From: Megamerina dolium
Taxonomy: Eukaryota > Arthropoda > Insecta > Diptera > Megamerinidae
Direction: 5' to 3'
Assembly: GCA_963854835.1 (NCBI GenBank)
Contig: OY978525.1
Coordinates: forward strand, 65,401,407 to 65,465,406
Length of the DNA stretch: 64,000 nucleotides
The stretch's first letter is position 1. Each line of letters starts with the position of its first letter. A model generated the notes under the pieces. That model did not search any database and was not told where the DNA came from. It saw only the letters and a program-made list of their open reading frames with translations. A program made the translations under genes and the position numbers. Shown here in pieces: positions 11,178 through 24,491 of this stretch.

Positions 11178-11316
11178 AAAAAAATAATAAATAAAATTCA
11201 ATAATCTGCAAGCGTTGTTTGTTTGTAAGTCGATTCATGGTTAAATTATAGACCAAACTGAAGATGTTTGACAGTACATGATACACGAGAATAGTGTTGC
11301 CAAAAAACTCACCCTG
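11178..11316 (-). pseudogene. Mariner-like transposase stub (unit 2)
   Basis: Same as 985-1123: start peptide MNRLTNKQRLQIIEFY and a CAGGGTGAG terminal sequence next to TA. Confidence 0.5.
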
Positions 11317-11441
11317 TATAAGCACCATCGTTTATTACACAGAGACACATCGCAGTAGCAGTATCAAAGTATGTAAAGCTAGGGAAAGGATTTTCACTAA
11401 CTTTACTAACCAGAGCTTGGGGTGTAACGTACACTGTAATA

Positions 11442-12712
11442 ATAATATAATATAAATCCTATAGTTCCAAGGAGGAATAAAGGGCCACAACAAATTTTCT
11501 CCATTCAGATCTGTCTTGTGTCAGTCGCTTAACTTCGCTCCAGCCAAGGTGCACAGCGCGGGTTTCCGGCTCCAGCAGTCTTTTCCAAGTATTCGCCGGC
11601 CTTCCTCGTCTTCGGGTGCCTTGTGGGTTCCAATCGATGGCGTTTCTTGTTAGGTTTTCGTCATAGGTCAGCATTTGATATGGTGCTAGGCCAGACAATT
11701 TTCAGAATCTTGCGTAAAAAGCGGTTTATAGAGACTTGCAGTGCATTTAAATCCGGCGCCAATGTGTTCCACGTCTCGCAACCATGCAGCAAAGATGGTC
11801 TAACATTGGAGGTAAATATTTTCAATTTTGTGCGCCGCGAGATGTATGATGCATTCCAGATTGGACGTAGAGTGCCGATTGCTATCATTGCTTTTTTGAT
11901 GCGATTTTGGATGTCTTCGCTCGAACCATCCGACGTCGAGATGATGCTACCAAGATAGTAAAAAGAATGTACCTCCTTCAGCTGGATACCATCAATCGCG
12001 AATGCACGCGTATTTTGGATGTTTATACGCAATGCTTTGATTTTTGGAATGTTGAATGCCAAGCCGACTTTAGCGACGGCATCTTGTACAAGTTGCAATT
12101 TTGTCTCCATATCCGAGTAGGTGTGAGATAGCAGGCAAATGTCATGCGCATAATCGAGGTCAGAGAAACGACCCCGCAGGCCCCAGGTAATCCCACTTTC
12201 AGGTCTTGTGGCATTCTTCGTAATAGTATCCAATACGATATTGAAAAGCAGTGGTGATAATACACACCCCTGTCGTACGCCTGCGAGTATCTTTTTTCTG
12301 TCGCCTAAAAGTTGTTCGTGCATTACCCGGCAACCTGCTTCGGTGTAGAGTGCCTCGACGAGTTTGATCATTTTGCATGGGACTCCTTTGCATTCAAGAA
12401 CGTTACGGATAGAACCGTGGTGTATAGTGTCAAACGCCTTTTGAAAGTCAATAAACACAAGGTAAAGTGGGGACCTCCATTCAACTGATTGTTTGACAAT
12501 GACTCGGAGACGGTTTATGTGGTCAATGCAAGAACAATTTGGCCTGAAGGCAGCCTGTTCCTGTCTGAGCTCGGGTTGAAGCGCGGATGAGAGCCTTTTG
12601 TTTATGATCTGCGCGATTACCTTATTGATCATACTCAACAGTGTGGTGCCTCTCCAGTTCTTACACTTTGAGAGGTTTCCTTTCTTTGGGATTTTTATGA
12701 TTACCTCTTCTT
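11442..12712 (-). mobile_element. 5'-truncated RTE-like LINE (unit 2)
   Basis: Copy of 1249-2519 with the same 15-bp target duplication (11427-11441 and 12713-12727). The broken reverse transcriptase is read from 12711 down to 11459, with the same aspartate-to-histidine change in the catalytic box. Confidence 0.8.
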
Positions 12713-12932
12713 ACGTACACTGTAATACCTGAAAAATACTGTACTCCTTATTGCGGCTGTCTCTTATTATAAAAAGAGGGAGAGAAAGAGAGAGAGAGAG
12801 TACTGAGTATTAGTATGCATTAAGACTCAGCTAATATAAGGAGAAGAGCACTTACGAATTAAAAGATCAGAGTATTAGTATCTATGGTTTTTACTACTCA
12901 CACTCTGACATTAGTGTGGGAATGACAAACAC

Positions 12933-14159
12933 TTACTTACTTACTTATGTGGCCATAATAACCGAATATCGATTTATGCCGAAAAGAACATGCTTCGTCA
13001 GCCATCTCTGTTCTTTGCTAGCTGGCGCCAGTTAGAAATTCCAAGCGCCGTCAGCTCCTCCAGTACTTGGTCTTTCCACCGGAGGTTAGGTCGTCCTCTT
13101 CTGCGTCGTCCTCCAGCGGGCTCCGAATATAACACCTTCTTAGCTGGAGCTTGTTCTTCCATTCGCTCGACATGACCTAGCCAGCGCAGCCGCTGGATTT
13201 TGATGCGCTTTACTATATCAATATTGGCATACAGCTCGTACAGCTCATGGTTGTACCTTATTCGGTACTCGCCACCAACGCAAATAGGTCCAAAGATCTT
13301 GCGTATGACTTTTCTCTCGAAAACTCCAAGCATTCGCTCATCTGAGGTGGAAATTGTCCAGGATTCAGCGCCATATGTTAGGACAGGCATGATGAGAGAC
13401 TTGTAGAGTGTACTTTTCGTTCTTCGAGAGAGGGCTCGACTTCTCAATCGCTTACTTAGCCCAAAGTAACACCTGTTAGCAAGAGTTTTCCTACGCATTA
13501 TCTCCAGGCTGACGTCATTACAGTTGTTGATGCTGGTTCCAAGTTAGACAAAGTCCCTTACTACTTCAAAAGCGTAGTTATCAACAGTGACGTGCTCCAA
13601 TTAGGTTGTAAGCATAGGCTTCAATCTTTCACAGAGTACGCTCGATTTCATAAGCTCAGAGCAGTCTATACATCTGTATAGATTCCCATTTTTGTCATGA
13701 CAGGAAGAGGCTTCGGGATTTAAACCTCCCCTCAGGCGCTTAATCATCTCCAAGAATTTTCGAGATTAATTTCTGTCTCTACGCATTTCTATCTTGTTCT
13801 CTCTTTTTAACCTGGAACACCGTATCTCAGAACCACTCATATCTCTGCATCGCTCCTCAACAGCTCCGGTAGCATATAAGGGTTTTTTCTAGGCGGAGTC
13901 TTTCTCTACGTTTATGATGAGAAATGGCGGACCATGTCGCTCATCCTTCAGAGGCTGGTAGAAGCTGATTACCTCCTCGGCAGCAGTAGTTTTCGGGTGG
14001 GATATATGTGTCTAGAATAGTTTACACCTTAGCTTCATCCAAGCCAATGTTGGCAGCATGGATGTATTTCACGTTCGTCCCACTGATAGCATGCCTTCTG
14101 TCGATCACCACATGGTCGATTTGGTTTTTCGTTCGCTGATGTGGAGACAGCCACGTCGC
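12933..14159 (-). mobile_element. RTE-a inverted copy (unit 2)
   Basis: Copy of 2740-3966. The C-terminal ORF fragment is 12998-13498. It differs from unit 1 by G at 13553. Confidence 0.85.
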
Positions 14160-14181
14160 GAATTATATCAGCCTTATTCGA

Positions 14182-14283
14182 GGTGTTGAGTGATAGCTAT
14201 AGTAGGTATGTGTATAGCGTGTGCGTATGCATATGGTCACACCTAATGATGATGCTTAGTTCTAGCGACAGCCACTGCTATTG
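14182..14283. repeat. Unclassified repeat X (unit 2)
   Basis: Copy of 3989-4090. Confidence 0.6.
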
Positions 14284-14297
14284 AAGAATTCGTGAAT

Positions 14298-15757
14298 GCA
14301 ATAAACTTTAAAGACTGGCGTGTCTATCTCTAACCGCGGCTGTGAAATCATGTCCAACGGCTGCACTAGAGGCTATAGTAGGTCTCCTACCGCTAAACAT
14401 TCATATTCAAAAATCAGCAGCAATCAGTGCCATTCTCATGAACTTCTTTCACAGTTCAACTTCGAGTTCAAGTGGACACAAAACAATTATGAAAAATATA
14501 CCAAATATTGAATATGTTCTAGCTCTGAATCTATGCCTCAAGAACTATGTTATCGCAGGTGATTCTGGAATGGACTGGAATTGAAAACAAATAACAATTT
14601 AATACCCTCAGAACAGAATACGCGGCAGCACAGACCCAAACGAAAGGGGTGAGTTGCTTTTTAACTTTATTGTAAATAATAGACTATTGCTTTGTCAACG
14701 AGGCAATTAACCCATATTTATAACCCATAATCGTCAAGAGGTGCTTGACATAACCTTAGTCTCTGACTCTGTTTTTGATAGGATGGTTCAGTGGAAGGTG
14801 CTTGAGAAGCACTCTTATTTTGACCATCAGTATATCCAAATTACTTCTAAAGGAAATATATAGTAAACCCCCAAAATCATAAATATAGCAAAAACCAATT
14901 GACAGGGATACCGTCATACACTCCAGCCAACCCTACCATTAGACAAACCCTTCACCCCATAACGGCGACACGCTCGATAGCCTCGGTGGAAATTTACTAA
15001 ATTATGTAATCAAGGGTTAAATAAAGCCTGCCCTAAATCAGAAATGAGAAGGAAGAAGAAACCACCCTGGTGGTCTAAGAAACTCAACAAACTGCGATTA
15101 GAATGCAGAAAGCAATTCAACATTGCAAATTCGCTCCAAAAGGTTCGCGACAAACAAAAATGTTGTAAGAAAAAATTGAGGAAGCAACAAGAGCCTCTTG
15201 GACGGCATTCTGTGGGGATCTTGAGAGTACTACAGAAACTAAATCATATACTCTCAAAGACCACCCAATCAATCTAACAAGAGCTGGACAATATCAAGCG
15301 AGGAATCTTTTAAACTACTTTTAGACATACACTTTCATAAATAAATGTAGTGCCATAACGTTAACTGAAAACGACTGCAGATCGGAAACCGACTCAGATT
15401 TCTTAAGCGGTATTACTAAAACCAATATAGAATGGGAGCTCAGAACGTTCAAACCATTCAAAACAACAGGACCTGGCAAGATATACCCAGGGCAACTTCA
15501 ATAGTACGTAGATTACATCATGACCTGGCTTATAACCATTTTTAGGAGTGCTGTGCACCTTAATTATATACCCACCTATGGAAGGAAGTATAAGTAGTAT
15601 TTATAACAAAAGCAGGCAAAATGTCAAATGTTAGTATAACTATCAGTCTTTCATAATTCCTATTGAAAACGCTAGAACGTCTAGTGAACTATATTAGGAC
15701 CACCACAGCAACTCGCGAACCCTCAGATTTCTTACAGTAAAGGTAAGTCTAAAGAAA
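14298..15757 (+). mobile_element. I/LOA-type LINE relic, left part (unit 2)
   Basis: Copy of 4105-5564, with the same linker, endonuclease end and reverse-transcriptase start fragments. It stops at RTE-b. Confidence 0.7.
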
Positions 15758-17759
15758 TTTTTGGTCAGCAAGAGACTACGACATCTTGTCTCACAGTTCA
15801 CGCCTGTGAACGAACGGCTGGCCACAATCCGCATCAAGGCAAAATTTTTCAACATCAGCCTTATATGTGCCCACGCTCCGACGGATGAGAAGGACAATGT
15901 GACCAAGGAGAGCTTCTTTCAGCGCCTCGAAGAAGCTTATGACCGCTGCCCCCGCCACTATATCAAAATCGTGCATGGCGACTTTAATGCCAGGGTGGGC
16001 AAGGAAGAACAGAACACTCCCCCACTTGATGATACATGCGCACGGTGGACACATATATCCTACTCCATGACTACTACTGCCGAGGAGGTAATCGTTTACT
16101 ACCGGCCTCTGAGGAATGAGTGGTATGATCAGGAGTGTCGCGACGCTACCGCAGAGAAAGACGCCGCCTACAGAAAAACCCTGCGAGCAGGCATAACGCG
16201 AGCTGTTAAGGAGCTGTACAGAGAGAAAAGGAGTGCAGAGACGTGTTTTCAGGCGCAAGAAAAGAGAACAAGAAAGACGCGAGTCTGAGGAGATAGAGAT
16301 GTGTACCGACAAGAATGAGACTAGAAAATTCTTCGAAAATATCAAGCGCCTGAGTGGAGGTTTGAATCCCGGAGCCTCTTCTTGTCATGATGGAAATGGG
16401 AATCTGGTTACAGATGTCCAGAGTGTACTGAGCCTATGGAGGGAACACTTCTCCACGTTACTGAATGGCGATGCTACGAACAATTCCGCTAGTGGAGGAG
16501 ATTGCCCGATAACCCCAATTACAGATGATGGTGTTGATGTTCCACCACCCGACTAGGACGAGGTTGAAACGGCCATTTTAAGGCTGAAGAACAACAAAGC
16601 TGCAGGTGCTGATGGCCTGCCTGCCGAGTTGTTTAAGGACGGAGGCGATGAGCTGCTCACCCGCATGCACCAGCCCATAAGCAGAATATGGTCGGATGAA
16701 AGCATGCCTGATGATTGGAGGCTCAGTGTTCTCTGTCCTGTACATAAAAAAGGAGACCCCACAATTTGCGCCAACTACCGTGGAATAAGTCTCCTGAGTA
16801 TCGCATACAAGGTTCTATCGAGCGTACTGTGTGAAAGGTTGAAGCCTATGCTCAGCAACCTGATTGGACCGTATCAGTGTTTGTTCAGACCTGGTAAATC
16901 CACCATCGACCAGATTTTCACACTGCGCCAAATCCTGGAGAAGACCCAAGAAAAACAGATCGACACACACCACCTATTTGTTGATTATAAAGCCGCTTTC
17001 GATAGTCCGGTAGGGGACTACTTCTACACAACAATGTCTGAGTTCAGTATACTGCAAAGCTCATTCGTCTTTGCTGATTGACACTGTGTAACTCTTGTTG
17101 TCAGTAAAAATTAGTAAGGACCTCTTCTCGCCTTTCAATACCGAACTGGGTTTTAGACATGGAAGAATTAATGCAAGCAATTATGCACTATCTTCAACAA
17201 AAGTGTCATGCTGTTAGCGTATGCGGACGATATTGACATAATCGGCATGAACACGCGAACAATCAGTGCAGCATTCTCAGAGTTGGAAAGAGAGTCGCGT
17301 CGTATTAGACTTACGGCAAGACAAAGTATCTAGTGTCAACAAACAAGAGTCTTGGCGTCTGTCGACAACTACGCCTTTAAAGTAGTAAGGGATTTTGTCT
17401 ATCTTGGAATCAAAACAAGTGCTACTTTGGGCTAAGTATGTAATTGAGAAGTCGAGCCCTCTCTCGCAGACCGAAAACTACACTCTACAAGTCTCTCATC
17501 ATGCCTGTCCTTACTTATGGCGCTGAATCCTGGACAATTTCCACCTCGGAATGGAAGAACACGCTCCAGCTAAGAAGGTGTTATATAGGGAACCCGCTGC
17601 AGGACGACGCAGAAGAGGAAGACCTAACCTCCGGTGGAAAGACCAAGTACTGGAGAACCTGTCAGCGCTTGGAATTTCTAACTGGCGCCAGCCAGCGAAG
17701 AACATAGATGGCTGGCGAAGCATGTTATATTCGATTGTTATGGCCACATAAGTAAGTAA
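15758..17759 (+). mobile_element. RTE-b copy in unit 2 (hybrid RTE)
   Basis: Copy of 5565-7566, including the endonuclease deletion, the stop at 16554-16556 and the strongly deleted 3' half after 17003. Open segments are 15761-16288, 16233-16556, 16629-17081 and 17444-17751. Confidence 0.85.
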
Positions 17760-17760
17760 A

Positions 17761-17955
17761 ATTGATGGAAGTATTTGGACTGAAGATGCTTTTCACAATT
17801 TCTAGACTCTTATAGAATTCAAAAGGTTTCGGGAGTATGCTCGTACAATTGTTGCCCTGGATCAAGAAAATGTAGCAAGTAGCGTGCATTTAACACCTGG
17901 GATTTTCATACGCATGGAAACTACTCCAGTTCATAGTTTCATTGACGTTTCGTAG
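17761..17955 (+). pseudogene. Unidentified coding-like relic (unit 2)
   Basis: Copy of 7568-7762 with the same single internal stop. Confidence 0.35.
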
Positions 17956-18342
17956 AAATCAATCAATTAGTTTGTTCAGTTAGGATTGACTGAGCAAATG
18001 AGAGAGGGGTGCGTATGATGGCCAGATTCGAAGTATTTGACGTAACAATGCTACTCAATGTTTTCGTGGCTCTAGTCAGTATGACTAGGCCACATAGTCG
18101 GATTAAAATTTAAGCAACAATAATTTTGGGGGCCATGTATTGGGCTAGATTGGATTCATTGGCAAGCTATCTGTCAGCGTACGGTGCTTCTTAGGAAAGT
18201 GGTGATCGGTAATCATACTATCTGCCTTATCGTTGCTTGAAGTATAGACCGAGTTTTTATTATCTCTGAAGGACATTACCACTTGGCTGCCCATTTTAAC
18301 GATGGAATCCTTCTACTGCAATGCGCTGGTTGAAGTGGTCAA

Positions 18343-19297
18343 ATACAATGTTTTGATCCATCAAGGATCCCAGAATGTCCTTGCGAATTCCTTTCATTAT
18401 TATTGATGTGTATATATTTCCTCCCAAAACTAAATCCACAGGAGCGCACTGGTGTAAATTCTCATCGCTATTCAAAGAAATGACACATTGAATACTCTGT
18501 GTAATTGCTAAACCTCCTAATTGTGATAGAACAACGGGAATATCACATAATTTTAAGTTAGTTTGTAAGATTTGAATACTTACTGTGAGTTTCTACGAAT
18601 GCTAGAAAGATTCAACAAATTCCTAGTATATAAAAAGAAAAATACGTTGATTGTTCGTTGCAAGCGTTTGTTGTTCACACCAGTTTCGTGAACAACTGGC
18701 TGCAAATTAAAAAGAGCCTTCAACTGAATATTCAAGAGAATTCGTTTGTTTTCATATCTTTCGTTAAGGTTAAGCCACGTAATGAGGAAGCCACAATTAG
18801 TCAACGGAATTGACTTAATGATATTGTGAGCTTCACCTCGAGTCTTTTAAAGTAGGTGGTATAACTTCTCGAGGGGTGATAGCCGGGCATTGTTCCGACT
18901 TCGACCCATAGTATCCCGAAAAACATGCGGTATCACATGGTGGAAGTTGAATTGCGGAAAGATCATAATGTGCTGGCGCAGCAACGGGAAACGACATGAT
19001 AACCGTTAAATCGTGAAGGTGCGTGTTGATATTGGCTAGACAGCCAACATAAGATTCATACATACATACGAACATACTTAGCTTTAATTTGATCTATGTT
19101 AGCGGCTTCGACTTCCTGAGGAATATTGTATTGATATGTCTATTTGAAATCACTCCACACCGCTTGGAATTCCTTCTGTTGAACTTTGAAAGCATATGTA
19201 CTGTGAGTGTCCGTGTTTATCAACTGGAAATAGATTTCGGTTTCGTTTATTTCATCAGCAGCAGCGTTAAAACGTTTAATATCCGCCATGATAATGG
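18343..19297 (-). pseudogene. BEL/Pao gag-protease relic (unit 2)
   Basis: Copy of 8150-9104, with the same DUF1759-type gag blocks and protease end on the minus strand. Confidence 0.75.
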
Positions 19298-19424
19298 TAA
19301 ATCCCAAAAAATATATATCGCAATGCAGCCAACAATGGATGAAAAATATAAAATTGGCATAATCCGTAGAATTACGGTAACAGAAAAGAAGAAATAGAAG
19401 AATTGGAATCGACTTGCTGATCAT

Positions 19425-20409
19425 ATATCGGCTGCTAGATTTTTTTCAGTGGCGTAGTCTTTATTTAAGTTAAGGCTATAGAAGATTGACAGGATGCCCG
19501 CATATTAAAACATATGGAAATTGATCATTTCAGATTAAAACAATTACGATAGTAGTAAACACTGTATCATTTTGTCCCAACTCGAAAGAGTTCAGGGACG
19601 CAATAATATTATTTTATTTTATAAGCTTAGAGATTTCTCGAGTGTGTTGAGACAATGAAATTGTACAAACACAATACAAGAGGTGTGTATGTGTGTGCAG
19701 TCAAATATTGCAATTATTGGCGCTCACAATTATGAGAATAATTATTGTAAATATTGAAAGTGAGAGGCAGCGAATTGAGAGACTTACGAATGAGGAACAA
19801 ATACCAGAAAAAAAAAAATGTAACCATAGAGAATACCGCCAAAGATATTATAAATATTACTGTGTGTTTGTATGTATACAATCAATATTACAATTGTTGG
19901 AGTTAGAAAGCAGAGACCGAGTAATAAGGTGTGATATTGGTGTTGTTTATATAGATAAGCAAAACACAAAAAAATAAAAAAGATAATATATTGTTATACC
20001 TAGACAGATGCAACTAAGCATGGGCGATAAATTATATAAAAAAATTATATTGATTTACTTATTTTTGCCTACCGATGGTTAAGCAAACCAAAGTAAATGT
20101 AATAAAATATAATGCACGAATATGCAATATTGATTAAAGGTTTTTATCGTTGGTTTGCTATGACGAAAAACAGTTGACTACCACATTTATACGTAATATC
20201 ATATGCCGGTCGATTTTGATAATATAATTGTTGTAGGTCAATGTGGCAATATATATGCGTTGTTGTTTATATATGTAGATACTCAAAACAAAAAGAAAGA
20301 GGGAAGAAGATAGATATAGTTGTATTATGTGTACCTGGCAGCTATAAGTAAATTGAGCAATACCAAGTTCGGGTATTAAATATATTGTAACACGCGTATT
20401 CGTGTTACA
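19425..20409 (-). mobile_element. Candidate BEL/Pao LTR and leader (unit 2)
   Basis: Copy of 9232-10215. One extra A in the run at ~19808 accounts for the +10194 offset after that point. Confidence 0.35.
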
Positions 20410-21371
20410 AATTCAATCGTATAAATATTTTAGAATAGAAAAAAATAATAAAAATAAAATTTATAGAAAATAGTAAAGAAAAATAATAATAATTTAAAAA
20501 AAAAAATACAATAAAATAAAGGTCTATGTCGCGAACCAGTACACGTAGGCAAGGTCGGGTGGTGGGAAGAACACACAGAACACTTGTACCAAAGTACATT
20601 ACATCTTCGATGTGGTCAATTAAATTTGTATGTTTGCTTGTGCTGTCCTTTAATTCAATTAATGTAAATTAATTGAATTAATGTAAAACCATAGGCAAAT
20701 AAAGGCAAACACATGGAGCCAATATGAGAATTCTTGCATGGTTTAGCATGCGGCTATTAGATAAAGATCATGCTGAACCAACAAGAATCGAGAAAAGAGG
20801 CTTCCGTACATGATCGTACAAGTGACATATATATATGTGCTTGCCCAGTTAGAATCACTATTGAAGTTCTTTCTTCAGTTTCAAGAATATTCCAACAACG
20901 ACCCGTTGAATGATTTATAACCAACGAGTGCTCTTTTGAAGCAGAGCAACCAGCTAGAGCGTTGGTTCCTCCTTCATGCCATTCCTCGTCTCCCTCGCCC
21001 TCTTGTGTACCCTGGCTGGCTGAGTGTTACCCCAGCTGGAATACAAAGGCATGAGTACGCACTGAGTTATATACACTTAATGTAAAAGGTGTAACAATAC
21101 GCTATTTAAAAAAATTATATATATAAAATAGCCTTGATAACCCCCAAAAAAGTTTAAAATAATTACAAGCAAGTAATTTGCTAAGCCTTTATTGTAGCAA
21201 CTTTATACTGTAGGTGTAAAAATTGCGAATGTGAAATAAAGGGTGTAATAACAGACACAATCATCAAAAAATCAATTATCAATTTTATACTTTATTTCCC
21301 AAATTGAACTATAAATATATTATATAAATACCAATATCGATTTTTTAAGAGCCTTCGGATTTGATTTAAAA

Positions 21372-21510
21372 AAAAAAATAATAAATAAAATTCAATAATC
21401 TGCAAGCGTTGTTTGTTTGTAAGTCGATTCATGGTTAAATTATAGACCAAACTGAAGATGTTTGACAGTACATGATACACGAGAATAGTGTTGCCAAAAA
21501 ACTCACCCTG
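21372..21510 (-). pseudogene. Mariner-like transposase stub (unit 3)
   Basis: Copy of 985-1123. Confidence 0.5.
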
Positions 21511-21635
21511 TATAAGCACCATCGTTTATTACACAGAGACACATCGCAGTAGCAGTATCAAAGTATGTAAAGCTAGGGAAAGGATTTTCACTAACTTTAC
21601 TAACCAGAGCTTGGGGTGTAACGTACACTGTAATA

Positions 21636-22906
21636 ATAATATAATATAAATCCTATAGTTCCAAGGAGGAATAAAGGGCCACAACAAATTTTCTCCATTC
21701 AGATCTGTCTTGTGTCAGTCGCTTAACTTCGCTCCAGCCAAGGTGCACAGCGCGGGTTTCCGGCTCCAGCAGTCTTTTCCAAGTATTCGCCGGCCTTCCT
21801 CGTCTTCGGGTGCCTTGTGGGTTCCAATCGATGGCGTTTCTTGTTAGGTTTTCGTCATAGGTCAGCATTTGATATGGTGCTAGGCCAGACAATTTTCAGA
21901 ATCTTGCGTAAAAAGCGGTTTATAGAGACTTGCAGTGCATTTAAATCCGGCGCCAATGTGTTCCACGTCTCGCAACCATGCAGCAAAGATGGTCTAACAT
22001 TGGAGGTAAATATTTTCAATTTTGTGCGCCGCGAGATGTATGATGCATTCCAGATTGGACGTAGAGTGCCGATTGCTATCATTGCTTTTTTGATGCGATT
22101 TTGGATGTCTTCGCTCGAACCATCCGACGTCGAGATGATGCTACCAAGATAGTAAAAAGAATGTACCTCCTTCAGCTGGATACCATCAATCGCGAATGCA
22201 CGCGTATTTTGGATGTTTATACGCAATGCTTTGATTTTTGGAATGTTGAATGCCAAGCCGACTTTAGCGACGGCATCTTGTACAAGTTGCAATTTTGTCT
22301 CCATATCCGAGTAGGTGTGAGATAGCAGGCAAATGTCATGCGCATAATCGAGGTCAGAGAAACGACCCCGCAGGCCCCAGGTAATCCCACTTTCAGGTCT
22401 TGTGGCATTCTTCGTAATAGTATCCAATACGATATTGAAAAGCAGTGGTGATAATACACACCCCTGTCGTACGCCTGCGAGTATCTTTTTTCTGTCGCCT
22501 AAAAGTTGTTCGTGCATTACCCGGCAACCTGCTTCGGTGTAGAGTGCCTCGACGAGTTTGATCATTTTGCATGGGACTCCTTTGCATTCAAGAACGTTAC
22601 GGATAGAACCGTGGTGTATAGTGTCAAACGCCTTTTGAAAGTCAATAAACACAAGGTAAAGTGGGGACCTCCATTCAACTGATTGTTTGACAATGACTCG
22701 GAGACGGTTTATGTGGTCAATGCAAGAACAATTTGGCCTGAAGGCAGCCTGTTCCTGTCTGAGCTCGGGTTGAAGCGCGGATGAGAGCCTTTTGTTTATG
22801 ATCTGCGCGATTACCTTATTGATCATACTCAACAGTGTGGTGCCTCTCCAGTTCTTACACTTTGAGAGGTTTCCTTTCTTTGGGATTTTTATGATTACCT
22901 CTTCTT
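21636..22906 (-). mobile_element. 5'-truncated RTE-like LINE (unit 3)
   Basis: Copy of 1249-2519. The broken reverse transcriptase reading runs from 22905 to 21653. Target duplication at 21621-21635 and 22907-22921. Confidence 0.8.
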
Positions 22907-23126
22907 ACGTACACTGTAATACCTGAAAAATACTGTACTCCTTATTGCGGCTGTCTCTTATTATAAAAAGAGGGAGAGAAAGAGAGAGAGAGAGTACTGA
23001 GTATTAGTATGCATTAAGACTCAGCTAATATAAGGAGAAGAGCACTTACGAATTAAAAGATCAGAGTATTAGTATCTATGGTTTTTACTACTCACACTCT
23101 GACATTAGTGTGGGAATGACAAACAC

Positions 23127-24353
23127 TTACTTACTTACTTATGTGGCCATAATAACCGAATATCGATTTATGCCGAAAAGAACATGCTTCGTCAGCCATC
23201 TCTGTTCTTTGCTAGCTGGCGCCAGTTAGAAATTCCAAGCGCCGTCAGCTCCTCCAGTACTTGGTCTTTCCACCGGAGGTTAGGTCGTCCTCTTCTGCGT
23301 CGTCCTCCAGCGGGCTCCGAATATAACACCTTCTTAGCTGGAGCTTGTTCTTCCATTCGCTCGACATGACCTAGCCAGCGCAGCCGCTGGATTTTGATGC
23401 GCTTTACTATATCAATATTGGCATACAGCTCGTACAGCTCATGGTTGTACCTTATTCGGTACTCGCCACCAACGCAAATAGGTCCAAAGATCTTGCGTAT
23501 GACTTTTCTCTCGAAAACTCCAAGCATTCGCTCATCTGAGGTGGAAATTGTCCAGGATTCAGCGCCATATGTTAGGACAGGCATGATGAGAGACTTGTAG
23601 AGTGTACTTTTCGTTCTTCGAGAGAGGGCTCGACTTCTCAATCGCTTACTTAGCCCAAAGTAACACCTGTTAGCAAGAGTTTTCCTACGCATTATCTCCA
23701 GGCTGACGTCATTACAGTTGTTGATGCTGGTTCCAAGTTAGACAAAGTCCCTTACTACTTCAAAAGCGTAGTTATCAACAGTGACGTGCTCCAATTAGGT
23801 TGTAAGCATAGGCTTCAATCTTTCACAGAGTACGCTCGATTTCATAAGCTCAGAGCAGTCTATACATCTGTATAGATTCCCATTTTTGTCATGACAGGAA
23901 GAGGCTTCGGGATTTAAACCTCCCCTCAGGCGCTTAATCATCTCCAAGAATTTTCGAGATTAATTTCTGTCTCTACGCATTTCTATCTTGTTCTCTCTTT
24001 TTAACCTGGAACACCGTATCTCAGAACCACTCATATCTCTGCATCGCTCCTCAACAGCTCCGGTAGCATATAAGGGTTTTTTCTAGGCGGAGTCTTTCTC
24101 TACGTTTATGATGAGAAATGGCGGACCATGTCGCTCATCCTTCAGAGGCTGGTAGAAGCTGATTACCTCCTCGGCAGCAGTAGTTTTCGGGTGGTATATA
24201 TGTGTCTAGAATAGTTTACACCTTAGCTTCATCCAAGCCAATGTTGGCAGCATGGATGTATTTCACGTTCGTCCCACTGATAGCATGCCTTCTGTCGATC
24301 ACCACATGGTCGATTTGGTTTTTCGTTCGCTGATGTGGAGACAGCCACGTCGC
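23127..24353 (-). mobile_element. RTE-a inverted copy (unit 3)
   Basis: Copy of 2740-3966. It carries T at 24195 where units 1 and 2 have G. The C-terminal ORF fragment is 23192-23692. Confidence 0.85.
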
Positions 24354-24375
24354 GAATTATATCAGCCTTATTCGA

Positions 24376-24477
24376 GGTGTTGAGTGATAGCTATAGTAGG
24401 TATGTGTATAGCGTGTGCGTATGCATATGGTCACACCTAATGATGATGCTTAGTTCTAGCGACAGCCACTGCTATTG
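24376..24477. repeat. Unclassified repeat X (unit 3)
   Basis: Copy of 3989-4090. Confidence 0.6.
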
Positions 24478-24491
24478 AAGAATTCGTGAAT

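Larger units (their letters stand above)
10192..20385. repeat. Tandem repeat unit 2 (~10.19 kb)
   Basis: Second complete copy of the unit, joined directly to unit 1 and unit 3 without filler. Offsets to unit 1 are +10193 over most of its length. It shares G at 13553 with unit 3 (G at 23747) against T in unit 1, while unit 3 alone has T at 24195 where units 1 and 2 have G. All sub-features of unit 1 are present. Confidence 0.97.
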